Assembly (NCBI GenBank): GCA_028687475.1
Contig: JAQUAB010000002.1
Coordinates: 62,001-126,000 of the forward strand
Reading direction: 5' to 3'
Length of the DNA stretch: 64,000 nt
Source: Candidatus Gracilibacteria bacterium
GTDB lineage: Bacteria > Patescibacteriota > Gracilibacteria > BD1-5 > UBA2023
Below, piece by piece: positions 1-10,297 of the stretch. Under the pieces are notes generated by a model. The model searched no databases. It was not told the DNA's origin and was given only the letters and a program-made list of their open reading frames with translations. Made by a program: the position numbers and the translations under genes. Within the stretch, counting starts at the first letter, position 1; each line of letters begins with the position of its first letter.

Positions 1-522
1 ATTTTTCACTTGAAGATTTCCTGCAATAACCCGAGCCCTTCCTCCATCAATAGCCACTTCTGGGATCATATCGCGGGTTAATGACTGATAGTGCGGTGTG
101 GCCATCTTGTGTTCGCGAGGGAGATTCACCCAGAGTTGCACCACATGTTGTACGCCTCACATCCGAGCGAACTCTTCCGTCATGAACTCATTGTGCAGAA
201 GTCCACTCCCCGCAGTCATCCACTGCACCTCATCAGCGCCAATCACTCCTCCGTGACCCGCAGTATCCTGATGTTCGATCTGACCCGAGTAGACAATCGT
301 CACCGTCTCGAATCCTCGATGCGGATGATATCCCACCCCAGGACGATGCCCACCTGATTGTGGTTCGATCTTCCATGGAGCATTGTAGTCGAGCATGAGA
401 AATGGGCTCGTCTCGTTGCTCATCTCACGACCATATCCAGGAATATATTGTGAAACACGGAATCCATCACCCACCATATGATTTCTTCGAGGATGTTCGA
501 GTCTGATGTTTTTTTTGAGCAT
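1..522 (-). CDS. Pirin family protein, 3' end cut off by window edge
   Basis: Cupin-fold pirin. The N-terminal cupin is clear: a HPHRGFETV segment with the metal-binding histidines, then a GHGGVIGADEVQWMTAGSG stretch and a LLHNEF motif, all hallmarks of pirins, whose bacterial members include metal-dependent quercetinases and regulators. An in-frame TGA at 157-159 must be read as Gly (FARM-G-GVQHVVQLWVNLP), after which the family motif QLWVNLP continues to the window edge, so about 174 codons are present and the C-terminal cupin is missing. Start is an ATG at 520-522. No operon partner is visible; the next gene on this strand starts at 837. Substrate cannot be told. Confidence 0.88.
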
Positions 523-576
523 AAAAATAGGATAAGTTATAACTCTTATCCTATAGAGAAAATCTGATAAATCAAT

Positions 577-837
577 TTATTTTATAAAGTAATATACGAT
601 AAACACTGTCCAAAAAAGGAGAATAACAGGAATCCACACTCGAAAATTCCTCTTTCCTGCTTTGTGATAGAGTGGCGCTTGCATCCCGAGCCATATACCA
701 AAAACTCATCCGAGAATCGCAAAAATCCAGAGGGTTTTCTCTGATATTCTCCACCATTTGTAGATGGATTTCAGCTTATCTATCCACATGATAGCGTAGG
801 CAAGGAGGTTGATGAAGAGGAGGAGATAGGGGAACAT
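577..837 (-). CDS. DUF1294 family small membrane protein
   Basis: 86 aa. Starts with a hydrophobic helix (MFPYLLLFINLLAYAIMW), then a short basic segment with the WRISEKTLW motif, a second helix containing GGVFGIWLGM, a HKAGKRNFR motif and a third helix. This order (WRI-E-TL, GG-G--LGM, H-K--K-RF) is that of DUF1294 proteins, whose function is unknown. The first glycine of GGVFG's upstream pair is encoded by TGA, so in the standard code the gene would be split and missed. Divergent from the gene at 939. Confidence 0.72.
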
Positions 838-880
838 TCCATTTATGAATATAAGATAAAGAACTTTGAAATTCTGAAAT

Positions 881-909
881 TTGCAATTTACTGTTTAATA
901 GAGTATTAT
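881..909 (+). promoter_or_regulatory. Sigma70-type promoter, TTGCAA-17-TATTAT
   Basis: TTGCAA at 881-886 and TATTAT at 904-909 with a 17-bp spacer, 29 bp upstream of the ATG at 939. Same -35 variant as at several other genes in this window. Confidence 0.5.
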
Positions 910-938
910 TTTATTGCTGTTCTGTATTAATAAATATC

Positions 939-1334
939 ATGAGAAAATACATTCATATTGTTATACTAGCTTTACCATTGATACTATATCCATTTCTTTT
1001 TATAGCAAATATAATGGGATTGGCGGCGATTGGATCTATAAAATATATATGAATATCTGTGTTGATTCCAGTATTATTTATGGTTTGATCTCTCCTGTAC
1101 CCTATAGTATATCTTAATTATCTACTTATTGCTATCTTCTCCAAAAACTTAAGAAACATCGTACTAATAACAAAATTTACTTATTGGTACTTAATAATAC
1201 GTATTTTATTATTTATTTTCTGGTGAAGCACTAACAATTATAGTACATTAATTCAACATAGTGCCCCCTATAACATACATTCATTAGATTCTGATGTTGA
1301 AAAAGCATTGGAGGAGTTTCTTAAAAATAATTAA
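939..1334 (+). CDS. Hypothetical multi-pass membrane protein
   Basis: 131 aa. Not recognised. Four likely membrane helices (about residues 6-30, 34-62, 60-75 and 85-100), rich in Ile/Leu, followed by a short acidic tail ending in a predicted helix (LDSDVEKALEEFL). Three in-frame TGA codons are read as Gly (KYI-G-IS, MV-G-SL, FW-G-ST). Codon use is AT-rich (ATA, TTA) compared with dnaE or nrdA. Its TAA overlaps the end of the convergent gene at 1331 by 4 bp. No Shine-Dalgarno sequence; the start is the first ATG behind the promoter. Confidence 0.65.
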
Positions 1335-1804
1335 AAAGTTTTTCTTAGAATACTACTCTTCCATTTCTCCGTCTCATACCCACCTATTCTCACAAACTCG
1401 AGAGCAGGGAAGCACTCATGGATCTTCCCCTCAGGAACTCGCTGATCATAGCCAAAAGCGAGAATGTCTGGATGGAGCGTGCGAATCGGCGCAAACATGT
1501 CCACTTCATCTCCGAGAATCACATTCGCATCTGGAAAGGATTTCTGCACATTCGAGAGACGCACATTCTCATTATCGACCGGACTTCGTCATTTTCCCGA
1601 GAGAACTCGTGCATCACGAGCGATGACAACTGTCATTTTCTTCGCGAATTTTTGCGCTTCAGAAAGGTAAAAAACATGCCCAGGATGGAAAATATCAAAT
1701 GTACCGAAAGTCATCACATGGTCAAGCGTCTTTTCTCTATGGGCTTTAAGAGATTTTCAAGTACTATCTTCCGCATCAGAATCAGATAAACCAGTCAATG
1801 ACAT
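1331..1804 (-). CDS. Cytidylyltransferase-like nucleotidyltransferase
   Basis: 157 aa. HIGH-superfamily nucleotidyltransferase: TFGTFDIFHPGHVFYL near residue 31 gives the HxGH nucleotide-binding motif, VVIARDARV follows, and HPDILAFGYDQR matches the GYDQ motif of glycerol-3-phosphate cytidylyltransferase and archaeal FAD synthetase relatives. It should transfer a CMP or AMP group to a small phosphorylated alcohol, but the acceptor is unknown. A conserved ISxTxIR-like end is only loosely kept (KSSILRKTF). Two TGA codons encode Gly (DST-G-KS, SGK-G-RS). The N-terminal 30 residues before MTFGTFD are not typical; translation could instead begin at that internal Met. Confidence 0.75.
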
Positions 1805-1877
1805 AATGAGAGGATAAGTCAAATATGAGATACAACGCCTTTATGTACACAAAAGGTGCACAATTTTCAAAATTCTT

Positions 1878-1906
1878 TTGACAAGATATGGTGGAAAGAG
1901 TAGATT
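1878..1906 (+). promoter_or_regulatory. Candidate nrdA promoter, TTGACA-17-TAGATT
   Basis: TTGACA at 1878-1883 and TAGATT at 1901-1906, 17-bp spacer. It lies about 170 bp upstream of nrdA and is bracketed by the two NrdR-like boxes. The long leader (to 2077) holds no gene I can support; it is T-rich with a pyrimidine tract before the ATG. Confidence 0.5.
1881..1896 (+). promoter_or_regulatory. Weak NrdR-like box 1
   Basis: 16-bp site that keeps ACA at its left end, the central ATAT and a TG on the right; about 9 of 16 positions fit the NrdR box consensus. It overlaps the -35 element and its centre is exactly 31 bp from the stronger box at 1912-1927, the spacing usual for paired NrdR boxes. 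Confidence 0.45.
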
Positions 1907-1911
1907 CAATA

Positions 1912-1927
1912 ACACAATATCTTGTAT
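1912..1927 (+). promoter_or_regulatory. NrdR-like box 2
   Basis: ACACAATATCTTGTAT matches the NrdR box consensus (ACAC-ATAT--GTGT type palindrome) at all but about one position. It sits just downstream of the proposed -10, where repressor binding would block nrdA transcription. NrdR itself is not in the window. Confidence 0.65.
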
Positions 1928-2077
1928 ATCTATGTGATACTCTTTCTCATTTCTCATCTCCAATTTCGACCAGTAGTATATAGATTTTTGATAGGTCTAC
2001 AAATACAAATACGTGGTCGATTTTTTTGTTCTCGTTCCACAATTCTTCACTTTTAATTTTTCACCTTTAACTGAACT

Positions 2078-4708
2078 ATGTCCCTCGAAAAAGTCCGCAA
2101 ACGCAATGGTGATATCGTCGAATTCGACCGTATACGCATCGAAGAAGCTATCGAAATGGCTTGTAATGCTTGTGGTGAGAATGAGAAATCATTCATCCCT
2201 GTCGTTACTGATTTTATCGTCAAAGATCTCGAACATGTCTATAGTGAGATTTTCGTGAATCGTATCCCATCCGTGGAAGATGTTCAGGATATCGTCGAAC
2301 GAAATCTTGTGAAGTTCAACAAGTTCGAAGTCGCGAAACAATACATCATCTATCGTGCAGAACGCCAAGGAGAACGTGAAGAAGAAAACAAGAAACGTAT
2401 CAAGGAATTCGAAAAAAACAAACTCCAAGTGACAAAATCTGACGGACACAAAGAGCTTTTCGACGTTGCGAAAATCGAACGCCTCTTCAAACATGCAGCA
2501 AAAGGATATGAGAAAGAATGTACATTCGATGATCTCATGGAGGCATTCAAGAAAAATATCGTCGAAGATATCAAGACAGCCGACATCGCAAAACTCCTCA
2601 TCAAGACGTGTATCGACCTCGTGAGCGTCGAGAATATCGCTTGGGAACATGTCGCTGGACGCCTTGCACTGTTTGACCTCTACAAAAAAGCAGGGAAGAA
2701 CCGCAACATCGGACAAAAGGAAATCTACACACCAGAATCATATCTCACATTTTTCAAGGCCTACGTCGAAGAATGACTCTACTACAAAGACTTCATGAAG
2801 TACTACAGTGAAGCAGATATCCGGAAGGCTGGAGAAATCCTCGCAAAAGTCGGAAAACAGAATGATATGGGATATGGATACACGACTATCCTCTCTCTCG
2901 GAAAACGTTACCTCCTCAATCCGAACAAATTCGTCCGCGAGCTTCCACAGGAACTCTACATGTCCGTTGCGCTTTTTCTCGCGATTCCTGAGAAAGATGA
3001 GAACCGTCTCGAATTCGCATTCAAAATCTACGAGCAGTGTTCTGGACAGAAAATCTCTCTCCCAACTCCGACGCTTATCAATGCACGTACCAACTGGCAT
3101 CAGCTCACGAGCTGTTTCAAGCTCAATGTCGGTGATGATCTCCGTTCTATCTACCACGGTATCGAGGATATCGCTCAGATTTCGAAATATGGTGGAGGTG
3201 TAGGTGTCTATCTCGGACATATTCGCTCACAATGAGCATCTATCCGCGGGATCAAGGGTGCAGCTGGAGGTGTGAATCCATGGATCAAGGTCATCAATGA
3301 TACGGCTGTTGCCGTGAATCAGCTCGGAGCTCGTCTCGGTGCAGTCTCTGTGACGCTCGATGTGTGGCATCGCGATATCCATGATTTTCTCGACCTTCAG
3401 ACAGAGACAGGAGATATCCGAGGAAAAGCCTTCGATGTATTCCCAGCTATCTCTGTTCCCGATATTTTCATGCGTCGCGTCGAATCTGGTGATGATTGGA
3501 CACTTTTCGATCCATACGAAGTCGATAAGAAATACGGAAAGAAACTCGAAGATCACTTCGGAGCGGAGTTCGATGCTTTCTATGAAGCAATCGAAAAAGA
3601 TGAAACCCTCGAAATGAAGAAAGTCATCAAAGCAAAAGATCTCTTCAAACAGTTCCTCAAGGTAACCGTCGAAACGGGTATGCCATACGTATTCTACCGC
3701 GACACGGTGAATGCGATGAATCCGAACAAGCACGCAGGAAATGTCTATTCGAGCCAGCTCTGTACAGAGATTTGTCAGAACAGTTCACCAGCGAAGTTCA
3801 TCGAAGAAACCATCGAAGGGGGAAATATCGTTCTCCGCTATGAGCCAGGTGATACTGTCACTTGTAATCTCGCGTCTGTGAACATGGCGAAAGTCTACGA
3901 TGAGAAAACGATTGCCGAGACTATGGACGTCATCTGTCGTCTCCTCGACAATGTCATCACGATCACCAAGTTCCCGATCAAGAACGCAGAACTCACAGCG
4001 ATGAAGTACCGTTCTATCGGTATCGGGTACCTCGGTCTCGCCGAGTACCTCGCGACTCGTTCTATGGCGTACGACTCTGCTGAGGCACGAGCAAAGGTCG
4101 ATGAACTCTTCGAGCTCTACACCTACTACACCTATCGCGCTTCTGTGAACATCGCTCGCGAACGTGGAGCTTATCCACTCTTTCCAGGCAGTGAACACTC
4201 GAAGGGAATCGTTCTCGGACGAGATGCAGCGACTCTCACAGCAGAGACACACAACAAGCATCTCGACTGGACAGCACTTCTCGAAGACATGAAGAAAACG
4301 GGAACTCGATTTGGATATCACTCTGCTCCAGCACCAAATACCTCTACTGCAGGTATCGTCGGTACGACAGCAGCCCTCCTCCCGATCTACAAGAAGTATT
4401 TCGTCGAGACGAATCTCTCCTCTCCGACAATCCGTATCGCGCCGAAGCTCAATGCTGAGAACTTCTGGTTCTACAAGGAATACGTGAATATGGATATGAA
4501 CGACGTCATCGATATGATCTCCACTATCTACCGTTGGATTGATCAGTCTATCTCATTCGAGTGGATGATCGACCCATCGAAGGTATCTCCAGCTCAGCTC
4601 TACGGATACTATATGAAGAGTTGGAAGCAGGGTGTAAAGACCGTGTACTACGTCCGTTCACTCTCGAGTGAGGTAAGTAAAGAGAATTGTGTAAGTTGTT
4701 CATGATAA
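2078..4708 (+). CDS. nrdA: Class I ribonucleoside-diphosphate reductase, alpha (large) subunit
   Basis: 876 aa. Makes deoxynucleotides from ribonucleotides with a radical-supplying beta subunit. Two ATP-cone modules lie in tandem (about residues 5-95 and 117-210); the second aligns with the single cone of E. coli NrdA. Then the ten-stranded barrel: a Cys in LTSCFKL, the finger-loop Cys in QLCTEI near residue 562, the partner Cys in TCNLASVNM, the paired Tyr of TVYYVRS and a C-terminal CVSC redox pair. TGA at 2774, 3233 and 4703 is Gly; the second lies in the conserved HIRSQ-G-ASIRG loop. Position 560 is Gln where most NrdA proteins have the substrate-binding Asn. No nrdB is adjacent. Two NrdR-like boxes upstream suggest repression by NrdR. 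Confidence 0.96.
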
Positions 4709-4726
4709 TAATTAATAGGAGTTTTG

Positions 4727-4750
4727 TCATTCCTGCGAAGGCAGGAATCT
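4727..4750. repeat. REP-like palindromic half-element
   Basis: Inverted repeat with arms ATTCCTGC (4729-4736) and GCAGGAAT (4741-4748) around GAAG, preceded by GTC. The same motif forms the left half of the element at 47245-47311. It lies in the gap between nrdA and the next gene and could also act as a weak transcript end, though no T tract follows. Confidence 0.6.
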
Positions 4751-4777
4751 AGATTATGCACATTTAACTCAATGTAT

Positions 4778-5545
4778 ATGCCAGAAGAAGTTAAATTAAA
4801 CGAACATGAAAGAAGAATTATTCAAAGATTCAGTGATGGAATTAATGAACTGAAAATTTGAAATGACGACAAAATCTACTTAAGTTATTTTTCTAAATCA
4901 TTACTTGATAATAATTTTATCTCTGCAGCTCCAACATGATTCATATTTATAGAGAAATTTCTACGAAGTGAATTGATTTTCTGGAGAACTAAATCACGTA
5001 AAGAAGGTGAATTCCTTCTCTTGTTAGATGAAATAGAGGAGTTAATCGAAGAGTGAGACCGTTGAGGTGGAAAATGAAAAAACTATTCTGAGGCACTAAG
5101 AATGGCCGTTGAAGGTTATGGAATACAGGAAGATATAAAAAGAGAAGATATTTTTAGGAAACTTGAAGAATATATTGATTTTATTGATAAAAACTGACCT
5201 CTAGAGAAAAATAAATTCTCTTTTAATGATATATGTAAAGAATTGCACAAGGAGGACTTAATAACAAAAGAGCAGTTAAAGGAATTTAAATCATTTTATT
5301 CAAAATACAGAAACGTCGTTCAACATTGATTATTCAAGAGACTATTTGACTACTATTTCTCAAAAGAAACAATGCCTGTTGCAGTATTAAATTTATCATC
5401 TACTGAACCGAAGATGCTCCATCCAAAAAAAAGTAATCTACTATTTAGACAGTTTGCGCTCGAATGAATATTTAAGGATGTTTGTATAGAAGTATTTGAT
5501 GTATTACAGGAAGTTCTAGAGATTGCAAATAAAACTCATTCATAA
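4778..5545 (+). CDS. Hypothetical protein with HEPN-like motif
   Basis: 255 aa, mostly alpha-helical and charged. Not recognised as a named family. Near residue 180 it has SKYRNVVQHGLF, an R-x4-H arrangement inside a helix, as in HEPN-fold RNases and nucleotide-binding proteins; this is suggestive only. Ten or so TGA codons are read as Gly (for example in EEGDRGGGKGKNY), an unusually high density. Codon use is clearly AT-rich (TTA, AGA, ATA) and unlike nrdA before it, which points to recent acquisition or weak selection. No antitoxin-like partner lies next to it. Confidence 0.6.
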
Positions 5546-5610
5546 CTTTTCACTTTTAGCCTTAATTAACCTTGTCTCATTTCCACCACTGCAAACTTTT
5601 ACCCTAACTT

Positions 5611-6189
5611 ATGTCTCGCGCACTTATCCTCATCGACTTTATCAATGAATTCCTCCATCCAGAAGGAAAGATCGCTCCGCAAGGAATGGGAAAGTTCTGC
5701 GAAGAGCACTTAACTATCACGAATGTTGTGAAGCTTATCAAACACTTCCGACAAAATAGAGAAGAAATCATCTGGGTTCATCTCGGATTTCATGAAAACT
5801 ACGATAATTGTTCGAAGATTTCTCCTCGATTCCAGTCAGCGCCGAGCCTCGGGATTCTCCGAGAGAACACTTGGTCGACAGAATTCCTCGCGGAACTCGG
5901 ACATAATCAGAATGAGAAAACCATTACCAAGACTCGCGTTAGTCCATTTTACCAGACAGAACTTGAGGCATATCTCCGAGAGAAGGGAATAGATGAGGTC
6001 GTGGTTGCCGGGGTTGCTACCGAACTTGCGGTCTCCAGTGTTGCTCGCGACCTTCATGATAGGGATTTTCGCTTTAATGTCGTATCTGATGCCTGCGGAA
6101 CAGTCTCTCTCGAACACCATGAAGCAGCTCTGATTGGTATCGGAAAGCTCGGAAACATACAAACTACAGATGAAATCATAAACCCATAA
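5611..6189 (+). CDS. Isochorismatase/cysteine hydrolase-fold protein
   Basis: 192 aa, usual length for the family. The N-terminal ALILIDFINEF carries the catalytic Asp; TKTRVSPFYQT carries the Lys; VVVAGVATELAVSSVARDLHDR is the nucleophile loop. At the place where nicotinamidases and other cysteine hydrolases have Cys (GVxTxxCV), this protein has Ala, so it resembles isochorismatase-type members that work without the thiol, or is inactive. Substrate unknown. No internal TGA. The leader is pyrimidine-rich without a Shine-Dalgarno sequence. It ends in front of a shared terminator with dnaE. Confidence 0.82.
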   Translation: MSRALILIDFINEFLHPEGKIAPQGMGKFCEEHLTITNVVKLIKHFRQNREEIIWVHLGFHENYDNCSKISPRFQSAPSLGILRENTWSTEFLAELGHNQNEKTITKTRVSPFYQTELEAYLREKGIDEVVVAGVATELAVSSVARDLHDRDFRFNVVSDACGTVSLEHHEAALIGIGKLGNIQTTDEIINP

Positions 6190-6250
6190 TCCACCCTCCT
6201 CATTTGGATGAAGAAAGAGAGGATTAATGATATAATATTTCTCATTATAA

Positions 6251-6276
6251 AAGGAGTAATTACACTCCTTTTTTTT
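6251..6276. terminator. Bidirectional terminator between convergent genes
   Basis: GGAGT/ACTCC hairpin followed by eight T on the plus strand; on the minus strand the same stem is followed by TTTTATAA. It ends the gene at 5611 and overlaps the dnaE stop codon. Confidence 0.7.
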
Positions 6277-9200
6277 GTACCCATTCTTTGAGTCATTCTA
6301 TATCCTGGATAGTGAATTTCGTGTTTTTCTCCATACCATTCACACGAATCCAGACAGGCACAAGTCCGACATCTGCTTTCGTGAGATAGTCACGAAGATC
6401 CAACAAATCGTCTTTCGTCCAATATCATGGAACATCGATGAAATACCGATTATCCTCAAGAGCGACTCATGATGCATCGAGCTGGATAGTCCCGTCCTCA
6501 TTACGAGCCAATTGTTTCTCTTCTTGTTTTCCAGCAAATTGATGGAATTGCGATATCGAGAAGCTTTTGATAGAACCAGCGGAATCTCCTCGTTTTTTCC
6601 CGAATGCTGCACCTGGAGAGATAGATACCTCATCGCGTTCAGTATCGAATCGGAGACGACCATCAACGACCACAATCATATCTTCAACCACCTTGTTCTC
6701 GTACGTCTCATAGTCTCGTGGGAATATCACGAGCTTGAAGTCGAACCCGACACTCTCAACTGTCGCCATGAGCATCATACCACCTGATTTCGTCTGCATC
6801 TTACGGACATCATGTACGAGTCCAATAAGTGTCGCGAAAACATTCTCTTCTTTGGCTTTTTCTACTACAGGAGCCTCGATAATCTCGTCAGATTCAGGAA
6901 CAGGAGGAATATCAGAATCATCTGGTGTTGGTGATGGAATTTCTCATTCTTCGGATGGAGTTTTTACTTCTGGGGCAACCTCTATATCTACTATTTCTCA
7001 TCATTCCACTTCTACTCCATTTGCCTTCGACTCAATCCAATCATAGATGAGGTGAATATTTTTTGACTTTGCCTTCACGAACTCTTCGATACCATCGAGC
7101 GGATGACCCGATACTGGATATCCGATGATAGATTTTTCTCACTTCATACGTGCTTCGAACGTCATTGGTTCCGCTTTTTCGAGTTCAAAATGTACAACCG
7201 TCCCACCATCCTGAGCTCCCATATCGAAGAGTCCCATCTGAGAAGTTTGTTTTTTCGCTTCGATTTCTTTCTGATAAGCACTCATTTTTGTTATCGAAGC
7301 CATGAGCCGCGCACGGTCACCGAAAGCATCAAGTGCCCCAGAAAGAATAAGAGATTCGAGGGATTTCTTATTGATCACATCACCACCAGTACGCTCGATA
7401 AAATCATAAATAGAAGTGAATTTTTTCTCACGCACCGCGGCACGAATAGTCTCGATCGGACCTTCACCGAGACCCTTGATAGCCTGAAGCCCGAATCGAA
7501 TATGAGTAGCATCAATAAAGGTAAAATGCCGACGAGATTCATTCACATCAGGAGGAAGAATCTGGACTTTCTTAGCACGTGCTTCTTCGATTTCCATACG
7601 GATACGATCCGTATCTTCTTCGTCGGAGATCATGAGTGCTGTCATCGATTCTGTCGGATAGTAGGTCTTCATATATGCCGTCTGATAGGCAATCATCGAA
7701 TAACATGCCGCATGCGACTTATTGAAACCATAGCCCGCGAACGGCTCAATAATCTCATCGAAAATATATATAGCGAGTTCTTCAGGATGACCCTGAACTT
7801 TCGCAGCATCGATGAATTTCCCACGCTGTTCCATGAGGAGTTCATATTTCTTCTTACCAATGGCACGACGGAGAATATCTGCTTCACCGAGAGAAAAACC
7901 GGCAAACGCTTGCACCAGTTGCATGATCTGCTCCTGATAGACCGCGATACCATATGTCGGCTTCAGAATGGATTCGAGTGATGGGTGTGGATATTCTACC
8001 TTCTTGCGACCGAATTTTCGATCGATAAATTCTGGGATATATTGGAGCGGTCCAGGACGATAGAGGGATACCATCGCGATGAGGTCTTCGAATGACGACG
8101 GTTTCAGGTCTTTCAGATACCGACGCATTCCAGATGACTCGAATTGGAACACCCCTGTCATATCTCCTTCACCAAAAAGCGCCAGCACTTTCGGATCTTC
8201 ATAATCAATCTTCAGAAGATCTATCTTCACTCCATGAACTTCTTCCACAATCTCGACGGCACGAGAAAGGATAGAGAGATTGCGAAGCCCGAGAAAGTCC
8301 ATCTTCAGAAGCCCGAGATCTTCGAGTGGATGAGCCGAGAATTGTGTCACAGTGGAAGTTGGATCTTTCGGTGGTGGCTGCAACGGACAAAAATGTGTCA
8401 TCGGTTCTGGTGCGATGATTACCGCACAGGCATGAACTCCGAGCTGACGGACAGAACCCTCGAGTTTGAGCGCCGCATCGACCACTTTCCGATATTTATC
8501 TTCAGTATCATACGCCTCCTTGAATTCTACTGCTTCTTCGAGTGCTTCCTTGAGTGTGATTCCTGGACGCGCAGGAATGAGCTTCGCGAAATCATTCATC
8601 TCCTGGAAGGGAATACCAAGAGCACGACCAGAGTCCTTCACGGCCGCACGAGCCGCAAGCGTACCGAATGTACACACTTGAGCCACATGATCTTTTCCAT
8701 ACTTCTCACGCACATAGGCAAGTACCTTATCACGTCCTCCATCCGAGAAATCCACATCGATATCTGGCATCGATACACGAGATGGATTCAGAAAACGTTC
8801 AAAGAGCAATCCATAACGAAGTGGATCAATATCCGTGATTCCTGAGAGATAGGCAAGAATCGCTCCCGCTGCAGAACCACGACCTGGCCCAACTGGAACT
8901 CCATTATTTTTTCCATATCGGATAAAATCCGCCACAATACAGAAATATCCATTGAACCCCATAATATCCACCACTGCAAGCTCATATTCCAGACGTCGGA
9001 GAATTGATTTTTTCTCATCAGGAAGGGAAGATACGATTTCTTTTTTTGAGTCGGAATAGTATGATTCTGCAAGTGTATACAATTCTTCTACAGACATCGC
9101 CGAGAGTTTCTTCTCTGGTTTCGGTATTGCGATTTTATGCAAAAGTATACTTTTCTGACTTTCAGAGAGTCCGAATTCATAGCGAAAATTGAGACCATCA

Positions 9201-10186
9201 ATACACATGGTGCGGAGGAGCCACTCTTCTTCAGAAAGTGCTTGAAACTTTAGATCATTTCTCTCATTTTCACTCGAAATGAATAATCCATACTTTTCAT
9301 ACTTTTCTTTCTCTTCGATTGAGAGTGGAAATTTCGGGATTTTATATGAACCATACTCGATCTGGATATCGATCATATCCGCAATCTTCTGAGCATTCTC
9401 ATACGCTCGTGGAGTATAGACAAAAAGCTCTTCCATCTCACGAGAAGGACGAATAGAATAATCACCATTCATGAGCGTATTGCGATCCGGATCATCGAGA
9501 GAACGTCCATCAGAGACGGCCATCATCATATCCTGAACATCAGCATCATCAGGACTCATATAATAGGTATTGTTTGTTCCGACATATTCATATCCATACT
9601 TCTTCGAGAGTGCAATGATAGTTTCATTGATTTTCGGCTGCATCGGCTTATCAGGATGCTCCTCAATCTCGAGAAAATAGTTCTCCTTCCCAAAAAGGTT
9701 CTGATAATACGCTATCCTCTCACAAATAAATGACTCATCTTTCCCAGTGATAATCATCTGCCCAATCTCACCATACATAGAACCAGACAATGCGATAATA
9801 TCACTCGCATATTCCTCGAGAAGTTCGAAATCAATCCGTGGTCGACCATTATAGTATCATTCCATCTGTGAACGTGTCACGAGACTGATAAGATTGAGGT
9901 ATCCGGCATGATTTTTTGCGAGCAATACGATCTCATAGAGTTCATTATCCTTATCACGATTCGCTCGTCATTTTTTCGATATCTGGAATTCCACACCAAT
10001 AATCGGCTTCACTCCGAGATCCTGACACGCCCGATAGAATTCGAATGCACCATAGAGATTCCCCGCATCAGTGATAGCAATAGCATTCTGTTCCAGTTCT
10101 TTCGCACGTTTCGCGAGCTTCACAGGATCACCCAGTGCTCGCTGGAAAGTATAATGTGTGTGCGTATGAAGATGAACAAAAGACAT
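6260..10186 (-). CDS. dnaE: DNA polymerase III alpha subunit
   Basis: 1308 aa, the replicative polymerase. An N-terminal PHP domain opens with FVHLHTHTHYTF; the palm has GPGRGSAAG, the catalytic pair in MPDIDVDFSDGG and the third aspartate in KMDFLGLRNL; YGFNKSHAACYSMIAYQTAYM is the family signature in the fingers; HhH and a C-terminal OB fold follow. PHP metal ligands look degraded (Gln in place of the Asp after the first histidines, TDAGN in place of TDHGN), so proofreading by PHP is unlikely. A Pro/Glu-rich linker of about 65 residues precedes the OB fold. At least eight TGA codons are Gly. Start at 10186 is chosen because an upstream ATG at 10207 lies inside the -10 box. Confidence 0.96.
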
Positions 10187-10205
10187 AAGGAAAAAGGTTT
10201 TCGGC

Positions 10206-10233
10206 ATTATAGGAAAAAAGATTTCTGTATCAA
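10206..10233 (-). promoter_or_regulatory. dnaE promoter, TTGATA-16-TATAAT
   Basis: On the minus strand TTGATA (10228-10233) and a perfect TATAAT (10206-10211) are 16 bp apart. The -10 ends 19 bp before the ATG at 10186, so the leader is only about 10-12 nt, without a ribosome binding site. Confidence 0.65.
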
Positions 10234-10297
10234 TTTATATTTGCATTTTCTTTCTCTTTCCTTATATTCAATTTAGTTTATTTTATAAAGTAATTGT

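Noticed and set aside
1294-1789. Overlapping plus-strand ORFs in this stretch
   Set aside because: They are shadows of the minus-strand nucleotidyltransferase, which has clear family motifs.
2078-4705. Three separate genes for the RNR large subunit, each ended by TGA
   Set aside because: The three pieces continue one protein family in order with TGA on conserved Gly; the same is seen in all large genes here, so the breaks come from using the wrong code.
10187-10207. Upstream ATG at 10207 as start of dnaE
   Set aside because: It lies inside the perfect TATAAT of a TTGATA-16-TATAAT promoter, and DnaE proteins start close to the FVHL motif.
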